Source: Saxidomus purpurata (taxonomy: Eukaryota; Mollusca; Bivalvia; Venerida; Veneridae). Taken from it: a stretch of DNA of 64,000 nt. Numbering within the stretch: the first letter of the stretch is position 1; every line of letters begins with the position of its first letter. The stretch is from positions 39,404,358-39,468,357 of the forward strand of contig JAFMSR010000001.1 of the NCBI GenBank assembly GCA_022818135.1, given 5' to 3'. The translations under genes were made by a program, and so were the position numbers. Shown piece after piece: positions 26,159 to 38,626 of this stretch. Under the pieces are notes generated by a model. That model saw only the letters and a program-made list of their open reading frames with translations, did no database searches and was not told the DNA's origin.

Positions 26159-26865
26159 CTTACGCATAAATATAAGCTATTTACCAAATAGAGCTCATGA
26201 ATGAAAACAGGATCAATTTTAATACGTTTAATACGCGTATATTCCAATATTCCCAGACTTGCTCAACACGAATTGTTAATAAAATTTTATAAATCTACAG
26301 CGTATTTGAAGAACATATGTTTTCGAAATTATTTTTATGTTCCTAATAAAATCATTTTCGTGTCTAATAGTTGCATTTGTAGCATGGGTAATGTTTGAAT
26401 TACATTAAAATGTTCTGAAATTCTAAATATGGTTGAATTTTCTACTTGTCCTTTTTTAATTGTCTGTTCTAATTTTTACTACACGTAATCAACATTTATA
26501 TTTAGATTTGATAGGCCAATGAACATTTTAAAAAGTTTTAGTAGGTATAAAAATTCTTAGTAACAATGTGAGCACTTTTGTAGATATCACGCATACGCTT
26601 ATTCTTTTACTGGAGCGATTCACTTTTATGAGAATATCAAATGTCACAAATTCTAGCAAACATAGCAGATACTGTACAAAACTGAACAATTTTAGTGAGG
26701 CTCAGACTGTTTGTAGGATACGCTGATACCTGTTATCAGTGTTAATGAGATTCGTTAGTTCGTTTTTCCTCAACTTCCACAGACTGATTGTGAACGTCTA
26801 GACACAGATGATACTTGATGGAAATAATTTGTCATTAGACCGTAGTGCATAAAGGATTTATACTA

Positions 26866-27806
26866 GAGTCAGTGTACCCGATTTCGTACAGGACGCGGTT
26901 TCGCACACCTTCTGGTTCTATGTAAATTCTGAATAAACTGTTGTTAATTTTGGCTTGTTTTTGTTTTATTTTTATGGGATTTGGGTAGTTTCAGACGGAA
27001 ATGACATCGGAAGGATCCTGTTTCCGAGTCTTGCTTTGGAAAAAGCAGACGTAAACATTAACAAATCTTACCGAGGTCACTGGTTCAGTTGCAAAAATAT
27101 AAAAAAAGTGGCAATTTTCACGACTGAAATGCAACAGTCATCTACTTCAATCTATAATCCAGCGAATCTGCAAGTTTTTTCGTTTGTTACGTAGAATAAT
27201 GTGAAAAATCAGTTGTTTTTCTTGTCTCCCAACATATAGCTGAACTTGATTTAGCATTTTTCATATTTTCGGATAGTAAAATATTAAATCGAGTAATTTC
27301 ATTTACAGTGCAGGACAGCCCAGTGACTCTATGCTAAAGTTTTAGCTAAACTTTGTTACAAAATATTGATGTTTTGGGGTCTCTACAGCATGTTAAAGCC
27401 ATTGTATAGATTTGCAGATGGTGACTATAGTGGGGTATTCCTTGTTGTCTATATATATACAAAATTGATAGAAAATGTGAAATAATATAAATTTTACAAG
27501 CTTTAAGATGTTATTCCTTCTTTTTCATCAACTTGTTTTGCTAACTGATCCGTCGTTCTAAAAATAACAGGGTGTGTGATACCAGGTCCTATATTTAAGG
27601 TGAACCGGTCACATTTTAGATGTTTACATGTATAATCGAGCGGACCAATGGTATGACGTCATTATAAAAGAAAGTGAAAGTAGAAAAAAAATGTGAAAGA
27701 ATGTTCATTTTTTATGATCAGTACAGTTAATGTTTTGATTCTTGAGCTCTTTTTCGTAAATAGCTAATTTTTCATGAAAAGTGTGCGAAATTGGGTACAC
27801 TGACTT
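26866..27806 (+). mobile_element. TA-flanked inverted-repeat DNA transposon, non-autonomous (941 bp)
   Basis: The left terminus GAGTCAGTGTACCCGATTTC is matched on the right by the inverse of AAGTCAGTGTACCCAATTTC, with the similarity running about 26 bp. TA flanks both sides (26864-26865 and 27807-27808). Block A carries the paralogous sequence without the element: the flanks here align to A 4930-5053 and 5056-5100, with CA at 5054-5055 in place of TA. The only ORF inside (26955-27194 plus, 79 residues) does not resemble a DDE transposase, so the element is probably non-autonomous. The TA duplication fits the Tc1/mariner (IS630) superfamily, but I cannot confirm this from the termini alone. 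Confidence 0.75.
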
Positions 27807-28105
27807 TAGTAATGTGTTCGATGTGTAAACGAAAGCGTTATAAGCTTTCAATGGCATGGGAACGAGTACTGTATGTGACATACAGAGACTAATATGTATG
27901 AGACTAATATCTATGGAGCTGACAAGTTGCAAAGTAAAACTCTATCTGTCACTGAAAAGAAAGTGACGTTACAAGTGACAACCTTCTTTTAGATAAATGC
28001 TAGTTTACTGTCCTTTACTTTATACTACAGTAATAATATCATAATACATATGTGACTATATAATAAAGTAACAAATTTGTTTAGAATTATGAAGATTAAC
28101 TTTGG

Positions 28106-28390
28106 TCAGTGCATTTTAAAATGATTGGCCGGCGCATGAGGGCCGATTATGTGATAATCGGTCTTCAGGAGAGGGACACGCGACGTCAACGGCTTTAAAT
28201 GACGACACCTCTTGAATAAAATGGCCGCCACCGAGAAATCTATTGAATCGCGATCCAAAGAGACCATTAAAACAAAGTGATAGAAAATAGATATTAAATT
28301 ATGAGTGCAACAAGATACACACGAGTTTATCGAAAGTAAAAATACCATCAACACCACGGAAGAGATGACGCGTAACGATAAAAACTTCAA
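28106..28390 (-). other. GC-richer island with a 94-residue minus ORF, unexplained
   Basis: This segment is visibly less AT-rich than its flanks and includes the perfect short inverted repeat CCGATTATGTGATAATCGG at about 28143-28161. The minus ORF starts MKFLSLRVISSVVLMVFLLS, which could mimic a signal peptide. The rest has no recognisable domain. On the plus strand broken frames are seen as well. I consider it repeat-derived rather than a gene. Confidence 0.2.
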
Positions 28391-28566
28391 GGAATGGCCG
28401 TGAATTGAGAAAAAACACTAACTTTGAATAATCACCACTAAATGAACATGATAAGGGCATTACTAGTTTTTTTCTAGTATCTAGTAGTTTTGCACATTTT
28501 ATGATAGAATACTGATCTAAAAACGTAAGAAATGTATTATAGACGTTAATTCACGACTTGGCCAGT

Positions 28567-28670
28567 CCGGGCCGGGGCATATAATCGGCCCTCAGTCGCA
28601 TGATAGCACTCGGGTTTAAGCCTTCGTGCCACTATGCTTCCTGTGGATCGATTATCACGTCCCGGCCCGG
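28567..28670. repeat. GC-rich foldback element 3
   Basis: CCGGGCCGGGGCATATAATC on the left (28567-28588) faces GATTATCACGTCCCGGCCCG on the right (28649-28670), nearly complementary. The loop contains a second nested pair (ATAG-CACTCGGG / CCTTCGTG-CCACTAT). Confidence 0.7.
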
Positions 28671-29248
28671 CTCAGCCGTGTATTATCCTCTAATATATAT
28701 TCTGATTAAAATTTATGGGAAAGACGCTTATCAATACTCTTACTACTTACAAATAATATTATTGCTAGTATATATAGAAACTCCTCTTAATACTGTGTCG
28801 ATTGTTGAATAAAACCTTATAGTATTCTTTGTCTATATTTTTCAGCGCGCTAACAGAATCGACATAAAATAGTTTGTTTCAGATAGGCGAGTATTTCAAT
28901 AGAAAAGAAACCACATAGAAGTAAGACAATTGAAAAGTTCAGTAATAGTCCTTAATTGCATTGAGTTGTTTTTAACAAGGCTGTTTAGACATTTCTTAAA
29001 GAGCCTTATTGACTTCGGCATGAAAAACAATGCAAAGTATATATTCTAATGGAAATATCTTCCCCACTTTTTTTACGGTTTCATAAAACGAGCGTGGCGC
29101 CAAAGAAGACGGTTACCAGCTGATGGTTTTAAATTATAGCACTAAACATGAAGGCATACTATAATTAAATTTCATTTAAATGTTTTTTTATCAATTGAAA
29201 CTAAATGATATTTCAGTTCTGTACTTTATTGACGTTATATAGAGAGAT

Positions 29249-29391
29249 ATTTGTTTGTTTTGAGTGGATATGGAACATATCTCACCGAGAAGTGATACAA
29301 TTGTAATATTTTCACGAGCGCGAAGCGCGAATTAAAATGTGAAGATTGAATCGAGTTGAGATATATTCCATATCCACATAAAACAAACTAA
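29249..29391. repeat. Foldback element 4 (143 bp, arms about 35 bp)
   Basis: TTTGTTTTGAGTGGATATGG with AACATATCTC (29249-29284) faces GAGATATATTCCATATCCAC and AAAACAAA (29358-29391). The centre includes GAGCGCGAAGCGCGAAT, itself a small hairpin. This is the longest clean inverted repeat in the window. Confidence 0.75.
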
Positions 29392-32300
29392 CTTTCTTTT
29401 TATTTTATGATAAATATTAAAAAAACTAAATTATGTGTTTGCACAACTTAAAAAAGTAGTCCCGGCAGACCTATAATAACCACACTGTGACTGACATGAA
29501 ATCTATATCATCACTCTATATTTCACCGATTTAACACAGTATTTCATTAGTTTGCATAGAATAAATATGTATATAATGTTGCCATGTTGAAAACATGAAC
29601 ATGTCGAGCACTTTTGATGTCTGCTGTACGGAGAAAAATATGTTTTACATCTTCTGTACTGCGATCATTTTCTGGCGTTAATTAAGTTAACAAATATATG
29701 TCAAAGTGAAGCAATACAATTGCCTACATTATTATTTAACCTGAATTACTTCGAGTTTTAACTGTACAAAAAGACGCATTTTCTTTTCCTTATTTCTTTC
29801 AATTGTTTCGAATTACACGAGCTATACACTCAAAATGGAAATTTTGCTCATTTTTGACTTTTTGAAGTTCCATAAAACGATCGTGGCACCAAGGCGGACC
29901 GCTTAATAATATCACATGCAGTTGGACAATTATATCTTGAATGGAAGTATAAAAATAACAAATAACAGTCGCTTCGAAATTACAATAGGGATACGTTATC
30001 ATGGATGTTGAATCAAAAAGACGTTTTAAAATAAATGTATAATATTTACTTGCAATATAACATACACACATATTTAATTAAGAATTCATGCCGAACTGTT
30101 GGACAATAAGTTGAATAAAGACGTTTACCCGATTAGCATTCCGGATGGAAGAGAAACCAAAATACAACAAAAGTGTGAAAAAATAATACTAAATGCCAGA
30201 ACATGAAGAGTTTTGAAAAGAATCATTATTTAATTTTTATTTATGAGGGCCAACGTAACCATTCAAAATAAATCCAGACGTTTCAGAATATGGGTATACA
30301 ATCATCAATTACTCTTTGAAACAATGCGGGTACATTTGTGCAAATACATGTTCATCCTCGAATAACACGAGAAAGGCAATCATATAAAAAAGAAAAACAA
30401 CAGAACATTCGGCACCTCAATACATTCTTTCATGATTGAATTCAGGGACAATATCATGACTCAAAGGCATTACCGACCCAAATTAATTGAGTTTATTTCA
30501 ATAAATTAACATAATTGTAGTGTATCGATGTAAGCTATTTAAGAATAGTAAAATAATATTCACGTTTATCAGACAAATTTGTTATTAAGTGTCCCAGTAT
30601 CTAGAATGAGATTTATTTTTACATTATATTTTCTAAGGTACTGAGACACGAAAAGAATGATGTTACGTACATGTAACATGCAAGTTAACTATTGTATGAG
30701 TTGAGTTTCGAAAAAAAAGATATACAAACAATATAATACATGTATGTCTACATAAAGTGTTAGAAAACTGATTTCAGTTATGGAACTGTCATTATAAACT
30801 ACATTGTTATTGATGAAATGTTTTAAGTAAATCATCGAAAACGCATTAGTACTAAGGAAGAGATCTTTAGATTTCAGTCGCAGTGCTGATCAAGTTAAAA
30901 GTAATAGTTGCTTGTACGTTTATTTGAAATGGTTAGACAAAGTTTTGAATCCGATTCTTCAGTTCAAACGCACTAGTATAAAACTTAGTTAGAAACTTAA
31001 ATTGCAATATAAGTAAACATACACAAATGCCTCTGGAATCTAACACTGCGTTCTAACATACTATCGACTACTATCTAAACTGTATTCAAAATGACAGTCC
31101 TGGCGTTAGAGTTTCTTATCAATTAAACCATTCCATATATACTTTTAGACATGACACCAAACGGGTTTGCCAACATTGGTAGATCACGGAACTCTGTCTC
31201 TTTCATTACCTCCGCTATTGCATCAAATAGATACATGTAATGGATACACACATTTCGAGTCTTCTACTACAATTTTCTTCCATTAATTTGATAGGTTTTA
31301 ATTAGCAGGAGCTTTCGGCAGATGTTGAAGAGTGACGGTTTGTGTTCTTGAATTAATATTGTCACTTAGTGATACGTAAATGTTAAAAAGGAAGCAGAGA
31401 GTACATAAACAGTTAATGCAAAATTTGCGAGTTTCTGGCATACAACATTATCGAAAGGTTAAGTTATACGTGCAAACGTGCAGTACACGTATAACACAAG
31501 AATGCATTAGAACGGTGCTTTAAAAATTGAGATGGGCGATGTAGTATGTAAACACAAAAATGCTATCTAATAAAAGAACTTTTGCTAGTGACGCTGGTCC
31601 ACATATGAAACGGTTTATTTGTTAATAATTTGCTTGTAAATACTAGTATGAAAGCTTGGCTAAGGAATACATAATATGCATAAGTATTTAAGTGAATTGC
31701 AAAGACCCTAAGTAACTGTCTTCCACGGTTTAATGTATTTTTCTGGAAATTATTACATAAATGAATAATGCAAACTTTAAAATGTTCATATACATGTACA
31801 ATGTAGTCGTTTTCGGTAATGCATACACAGAGTTAATCATTCTCTCGCGTTCTCGTTTGATCGAACGTATATTGGTTGATAGTAAAACATTCTGAAGTAT
31901 GTAATCAACGAAAATGACTGTATTTATCTGTAAAGGATACTTCCTGTGATGATAACGTTAACGAAATATGAGGGCGATTAAGCACTATTAGATCTTACCA
32001 GAAACTATTTAAGTATTTTATGATTGCATCTTACGTCGTGGAATACTTTTCTGCTCCGTTAAGGAAGTAAATGAGCTAGGACGTTTTCATTATTTCTTTG
32101 AATAAACACGTGTTTATCCACTCTGACCGTATTATGTAATATAGAAGACCATAACATGTTTTGATGCAGAATAATATCGCTGTTTTGAACATATTTGTCT
32201 TGCAGTACCCTAACCGCAGCGCATGTTTTATAACTGTTCAAAATGACCATCAAAACTTTAAAAAGCTTGAAACAACAAGACATCATTAAGACAATCATTC

Positions 32301-32629
32301 TGATTTATTTCTATGATGATTGGTTAATAAATGTTAACAATGGTTGTCTTTGATTTGATCGTGTGACCGTGTGACCTATTTTTCGCTCCAGGCGACCCGA
32401 ATTCCACCAGGACCTAATAATGATCCAAGATAAATGACGTCACAGTTTCTCTTGATAACTGACATCACTGTGTAAATAAAATCAGTAAATAAACGTATCG
32501 TCACATTAATCAAGTCTACTGGACGTTCGTCAGTAGAATTTCTGTTTAGGATTTAAATGAACGATTTTTACTCAAAACGAAGTTTGGATTTAACGCTCAA
32601 CATAGTATTTAGCGGTTTTCTCGAAGAAA

Positions 32630-32748
32630 CTGCAATGGGTTGTCACGACCCTCGGGAAAGCGGGGGGAAGTCGGAACCTCGCTTTGCTCGGTTTCTCTTA
32701 TCCCCCCGCTTTCCCTCTGGCAGGGACAACCCAGTCCCCCACAGCAGG
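32630..32748. repeat. GC-rich foldback element 5
   Basis: TGGGTTGTC and GGGAAAGCGGGGGG on the left (32636-32670) face CCCCCCGCTTTCCC and GACAACCCA on the right (32700-32734). The loop has CTCGCTTTGCTCGG. The plus-strand ORF that crosses it (32557-32775) reads through the arms and is not a gene. Confidence 0.75.
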
Positions 32749-34310
32749 CCATTTAAGATCCTCATATTCTCCTAACATTCACTTAGAACTAAGCCCTAAC
32801 TGTTAAGTAATGTTATAATTTTTGTATAAAAACTCATTGAATATTTCCACTGTCAAGAAACTGCAGCATATTTGTAAGTTATTGTTGGACTATGTGTGGT
32901 TGAAACATATAAAAACATTAATAAAAGTACATTTAATTAACAATCATGATCTTAAGTATGCAGTAAGCGTGATGAAAACCGCAACTGTTTGTCAATGACA
33001 CACACTATCAATGATTATGTATGTACAATGTCAAGAAAATACCAGGAGGAATTCAGCCCTAAAACTTTATTCCATATAGTTAGTTGTTGGCATAAAACAG
33101 TAAATTGCCTTTTCGCTTTGATAAGATAGTAATTGAACATAAATTAAGTGCTGATTCCGTTTTATAAACCTTTACGTATATACTTGGCAGATTCATTTTA
33201 TTACAGACGTTCTAAATCCTAAAATTCGATATACATCTTCTTCTCAAACATTTGTACATGTAATGATATACTAGAACACAAAATACTATAAAATGTAAGA
33301 TATCTTACCTAAAATATAAAAGACTATGCCGGGGTTAGAAAGTCAAACATTTTAATCTAAAGCTGTATATGATTATATTAACGAAAAACTGAAATTTAAT
33401 CGTATGAGTATTGCATGTAATAAAGGCAATGCAAGTTAAAACTGAAACGGCTTGATATAGTGTTCTTTTTGAAACCTTAATTTGACCAATAACATGTTTT
33501 CCAAGTTTTTTTCTGTCGTCAGATTCTGTCTTTATACATTTTATATTTCGTTGCTTTTTGAATTATACAAGACAACCTGAGTTAAACTTCGCTAAAAAAA
33601 TTGAGACACTGTCTTTATACAATATTTTTATTCGTCTATGTTTGGTATAAGCAGTCGAAATTTATTTTAATTCATAAGGACATACAGAAGGCGAAATAAT
33701 TATAAGAACCATGGGTCCGGAGTAGTTTCATGTGGTATAAATGGTGTATTCAGTGAAATGTTTTCGCAAGTGACAATCCTTTAGTGAAAAATTTAATGCG
33801 TTGCTGACTATCTAAAGCCGGTATGTCCCTACAGGCCTGTGTTGGCATTTTAGAAAGATATTTTCATCAGACGGAAGTAGGTAATAAAACACTGTAGATA
33901 CTATTAACATCAGTGCTGCAGGAATACATCTAGAAATCTGCCTAGAATATTCACCAAAGTAAAACAAAAAAACAACGTTTGGAGGTTTAGATAATTAAAA
34001 TTAATGTATCAAATTGTGTTCCCAGGCATCATCTTTTCAGTAAATTTGATTATCTTTACTTATCTCTGAATATCACAAGCAAAACAACAGAATAAGTAAA
34101 CGATTACGATCAAAACAGGAAAAGGACATGAATACAAAATTAAACGCAAGGGAAATAAACGAAGAAAATAGTTCAATTAATTGATATACAGCTTGGTTCT
34201 ATTATTATTATCAGACGAAATATGCCGACTCCCCTGAGAAGAGTACTCTGACCTTGCAAGGATGTTCATTAACTGCCTTGAATAAAAGACATGTTACCAG
34301 TTTGTGTCTG

Positions 34311-37300
34311 TGCTTAGACAACAAGACTGCAGTTGCTCTGTCATTAAGAATAGAACATAACTAATTAACTTATCTATTTTCTTCTGATTAAAATGTCAAA
34401 CGGATAAGACTTCTTTCTTCGAATGCTCTCTCTTTCCGATATTTACTGCACTAAATCAAATATTGCAGTTTTTGATAACTCTGAAAACAAAAGATTCGAA
34501 TTGTTCATGTCTTCTGACCTCGAGGCCATCAATTATCATTTTTCACATGCTTTTTTCACTCTATTAAGTTTGCAGAATTTTTCATTAAATAAATGATAGT
34601 AACTCTTAATAGATACGCGGATTTGCAGTGGAATGTTTTTAAGTGCATCAAAGTAATTTTGTAATACAATCCAGACCTTTCCTGTATAGAATTAGAGGAA
34701 AAGAATCACTACTTTAATTTACTATAAAATACAATCATCTTTTCAACGGGGAACTTGTGCGTAAATGATGCACGCATCCAAGCGCATCCCGTGCCCGTAA
34801 GTTACAATGAAATGTTTCTACGCGTTGATTAAAGTTTGGGGTATTTTACAAGGACAGTTCAGAATATACATGTGTTCGAAATCATTATTGTGTAAGAATC
34901 GAAATAATAAATGCTCCCTGTATTGTATTGTTAATTTACAAACAGTCGGTCGTTCGGATGCAAAAAAATCAAATCACTCATGATTTTATAACTACGCATC
35001 CAAACTCCTGGTTGTATATCTACGATATCATACAGGGACATATTTACTACTTTTAACTAACCATAACTTGACCATCATCAGTCTTATTATTATTGTAAAT
35101 ATAAAAATCATCATGATGTTCACCTTATCAAGAAATAATATTTCGCCTATTTTGCAATGTTTATTTATTTTATTTTATCTGTTTACACTAGAAATAACAC
35201 AGAACACGTTATTTCTCATACATTGGCAAACAATTAGTTCTGTTTAGAGCATCTTATTTAATACATAATTGTTGAAGGGTAATATAACTTTAAAGTCCCA
35301 GTAGCACAATTACATGTAGCTCTTATTTTACCAAGAAAGATGGCTTACCGACAGAAATGACCTTTATTTGTACCTAAAACATTCCTAACTTTGTCTTTAA
35401 AGCTATAAGTACATATTAAAAATATAGGGCAGTAATTTTTTCAATGATTTTGCAAAAAATAAGAAAGACCTTTTCGTAGATAAACGACTTGAATACGAAA
35501 TAAAGGCATACATGTATACCTGTATTGTTTTAGAGTTATTATATCATTATCCTATCATTAAATACATTTTACTATATCAGTAAATTCAAAGTGATCCTGG
35601 AACTTTAATGCCGTAATTTATGTTCAAAACGTATTTTCAATTAAACAAATTTCCATAGAGCTCTTTAAGTCATGTTATTAAGCCGCCACGCTTTATTTAC
35701 GACCAACAAATTTACGAACATTTGTTTACATATTTCAAAAGTCTTGCTTCTGATTAGCGTTGAAATACCGTGAAATCATTCTCGCTTACTTGACTGGTTA
35801 GTGATTACGTTTATTATATACTAAAGTTATTCAAATATTTGGCGTAGTAGTTGCTTTTGTTCTGGAAGAAATTTCTCTTTTCTGATGATCATTATTTATT
35901 GTTCCTTTAAGACATTCTTATATTAATAACCCAATCATCATGAAAATTTGTCAGAATATTTGTCTTAATATTTTCTTGATCAAGTTATATATGTAATTAG
36001 AACTTGGGTAACCTTGCTTTTATAACAAACCTATATTCTCAAATTAAAGAAAAGCCTAACCTTCTTGAAACTCTAGAGGAAAGTTTGATATCCAATCTTC
36101 ATGAAGATTTTATTTCGGATAATTTCAATCTGTGTAAGGTTTTGAAAGTTTGTTTCTTACGTTTGACAAAATTGATTTCAAACAGTTTGTTTAAGCGGGC
36201 TAAAGTTGTAAACATCAGTTAAAGCTGAAACTAAATGACTACGGTGTAATTTATGTATAGACTTGCATCTGTATTCCCCACAGTTCCCTAAAAAACCCAA
36301 AATATGCATTATTGTACCAAATAAAAAAAAAGGTTTTACAATATGAATTGGAATAATTTTTCAGATTTACGGTGCGTGAACGCATGTTCTGTATTTCTTA
36401 TCACAAGAAGCTTCATTAACGGTCATTTTAATGAACGTTTCTAAAAATCTGTCATTGTCATTTGTGTACTAAGTATAACTTAATTAAAACTTAACTTAAG
36501 TTTTCCTTTCCTTTTTGGCGCCGCGATGTTAATACATTGAGCTTTACACAGAACATTCATGAAAATGTATGATTATGAACATACATGAACACTTATCTCC
36601 TTTTTCAGTGGTATTGTGTATATATTATCCAAAATTTATTCATATAGCAGAAATCTAGCAGCATTTAAATCGAAATTAATGAAAGGTTGTCAAATGATAA
36701 ACGTCAAATTAGTAGATCCTATAGCAGAATTCCATTAGACTCTGAATGTAATGCTTGTTTATTACGCAATAAGACAGTAAACCCATCTTGCATCTTAAGA
36801 ATGGCTTAGAAAGCATCACATTTATAATGTGTGTAAGACTGTCACTTTAGTATAATATTTCATATAAATGATACGTTACAATTAGGAATTGTTACGACAA
36901 TCCATTATAATATTGTTTGTACTCTAAGAAATGGTATAATAATAAACTAAACGTGACACGTTCTTATTCAAATTATAAAAATAAGATTGAAAGAATAAGA
37001 TTCCCTGTAAGAGATTAAACTGCTCAAGGAAAGCTACTCGAAAGTAGTAAGTAATTTTTATAAGTATAACTGGTGAATAATGTTATGATATACCTTTTCT
37101 CTTAAGTTTGGCAAAATGATACATAATGGAAATTTCTACTACTGGTAATATTTTATAAGTCTAATGCTTTTAAAGCTTTAGCTAGTCTTAATTTGTAATT
37201 ACTCAGAGAGTATGACTGACAGGGAGGGCAATTGTTTGAAATGTAGAATGTCGTGCTAATTTGTTACCTAGGTATGCATCAAAAGTCGTTTTTATCACAA

Positions 37301-38500
37301 CAAAAAATTGAGCAATGGATCAATTTTTTTGTAATTTCAGCAACCACAGTTGCCCGTTTATTATCCCCGTCATCATGGAGGGGGGGGGTGGGTCGGAGAG
37401 CGGGCATCCCTTATCCCTATTTAAAAAGTTATATACATATAAATCAACAGATTACAAAAAGAAAAAAGAGCTAATTTTGAGACCTGGTCAGAAACACTAT
37501 ATTTGAGTTGGTGGTGGTTTTTGTTGTTTTTTCTTGCGTAAAACAATACATGTTAATATAATTTTTAAGCTTACTGTCCTGATAAATCTGTTGACAGTCT
37601 TAAAAAGATCTGTTTTTTTGAACAAATTCATGTCTATAGTAATTACATGTTGTTTTGTAGGTTTTTTTTTTAGAAAAATATAGTACGAGAAGGAGCTGAC
37701 TGAGATACAGTCTCAAAGTTATAATACTGCTCAAGTGAGGAACTCCTAGTAAATAATACTATACAACCATATTTTCTCAGAGTGTACAAAAAATATCAGT
37801 CAACTTTTAACAAAGAAATATTTATGACTGAGCCAGTCAAAAAGACTTTACTACCCTGCAACCATGCCCAATAAGAACAGAACTGCTACATACTGAAATT
37901 TAAGTAACTATAACTTTAACGACAATGGCTTTTCAATGATAAGAAATCATTGGTTAGTGTATTTTAGAAAACGGCAATGATCCGATTGAGCAGTATTATC
38001 ATTCTAAACATATTCTTACTTAAGTTTTGTTAGAGAATTTGTTTTTCTTAATTAATCAACTTCAGCAAGGAAAAAATGTAGACACAATCTTATATATTAA
38101 AGATTATAGTAAAGTAAAATATGCTTACTACATGTATAGTAAAAATATGCTATGATGTGCAAAGGTGTACAATGTACTTACATTTTCAAATATGTCCCCT
38201 TATTTACATTATGTACAAAAATAAGTTGATGTTGAAAGAATATCCATTAAAAGAAAGTTTACTGTTCTAGATGCAACTAAAATAATTCAAGACTGTAGGC
38301 TTATTTTTGAAATAGTCTACCAAAAAGTAGGCAGAGAAAAAAAAAGATTCAAATTAAAAAGAGGTTTAGGGTGCAAACTACTAGGGTTTCCATCTTACCA
38401 TTACAAACTAATATCTGTAAATAATTTTAGGAGTTTTTCAGTTGTTGGTGGACGGCTCAGCATACATAACACACACTCAAAGAGAGAGGAGAAAAAATAT
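34311..38500. other. Gene-free stretch right of block B
   Basis: AT-rich DNA. I see a short G-rich run (GGAGGGGGGGGGTGGG near 37378-37393) and A/T tracts. The ORFs at 36004-36222 and 37253-37506 are short, with chance-like composition. No family recognised. Confidence 0.45.
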
Positions 38501-38626
38501 ATAGACATTTCTCAACGCAGTTTCATTTCTCTAGGATTGTTCCCATGAAAAAAGTTAAATAAACATGTTCCGATGTACTTTTTTGTTTGCCAATTGCATT
38601 GACAACATATTTAACCTTGACAAATA

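Larger units (their letters stand above)
23790..34310. repeat. Segmental duplication block B (paralogue of 2.16-19.86 kb)
   Basis: Collinear with block A at the anchors listed there. Private insertions in B are the CR1-like relic (24262-25200), the AGCTCACCTGGC element (25226-26158) and the TA-flanked transposon (26866-27806). The foldbacks at 28567, 29249 and 32630 have no matched copy that I could see in A. Removing the TA element joins sequence that aligns to block A 4930-5100 without a gap, which is strong evidence for true paralogy. No coding exon is shared by the two blocks. Confidence 0.75.

Noticed and set aside
37315..37506. Small ORFs around a G-rich run
   Set aside because: Short, overlapping in two frames, and without any recognisable domain.
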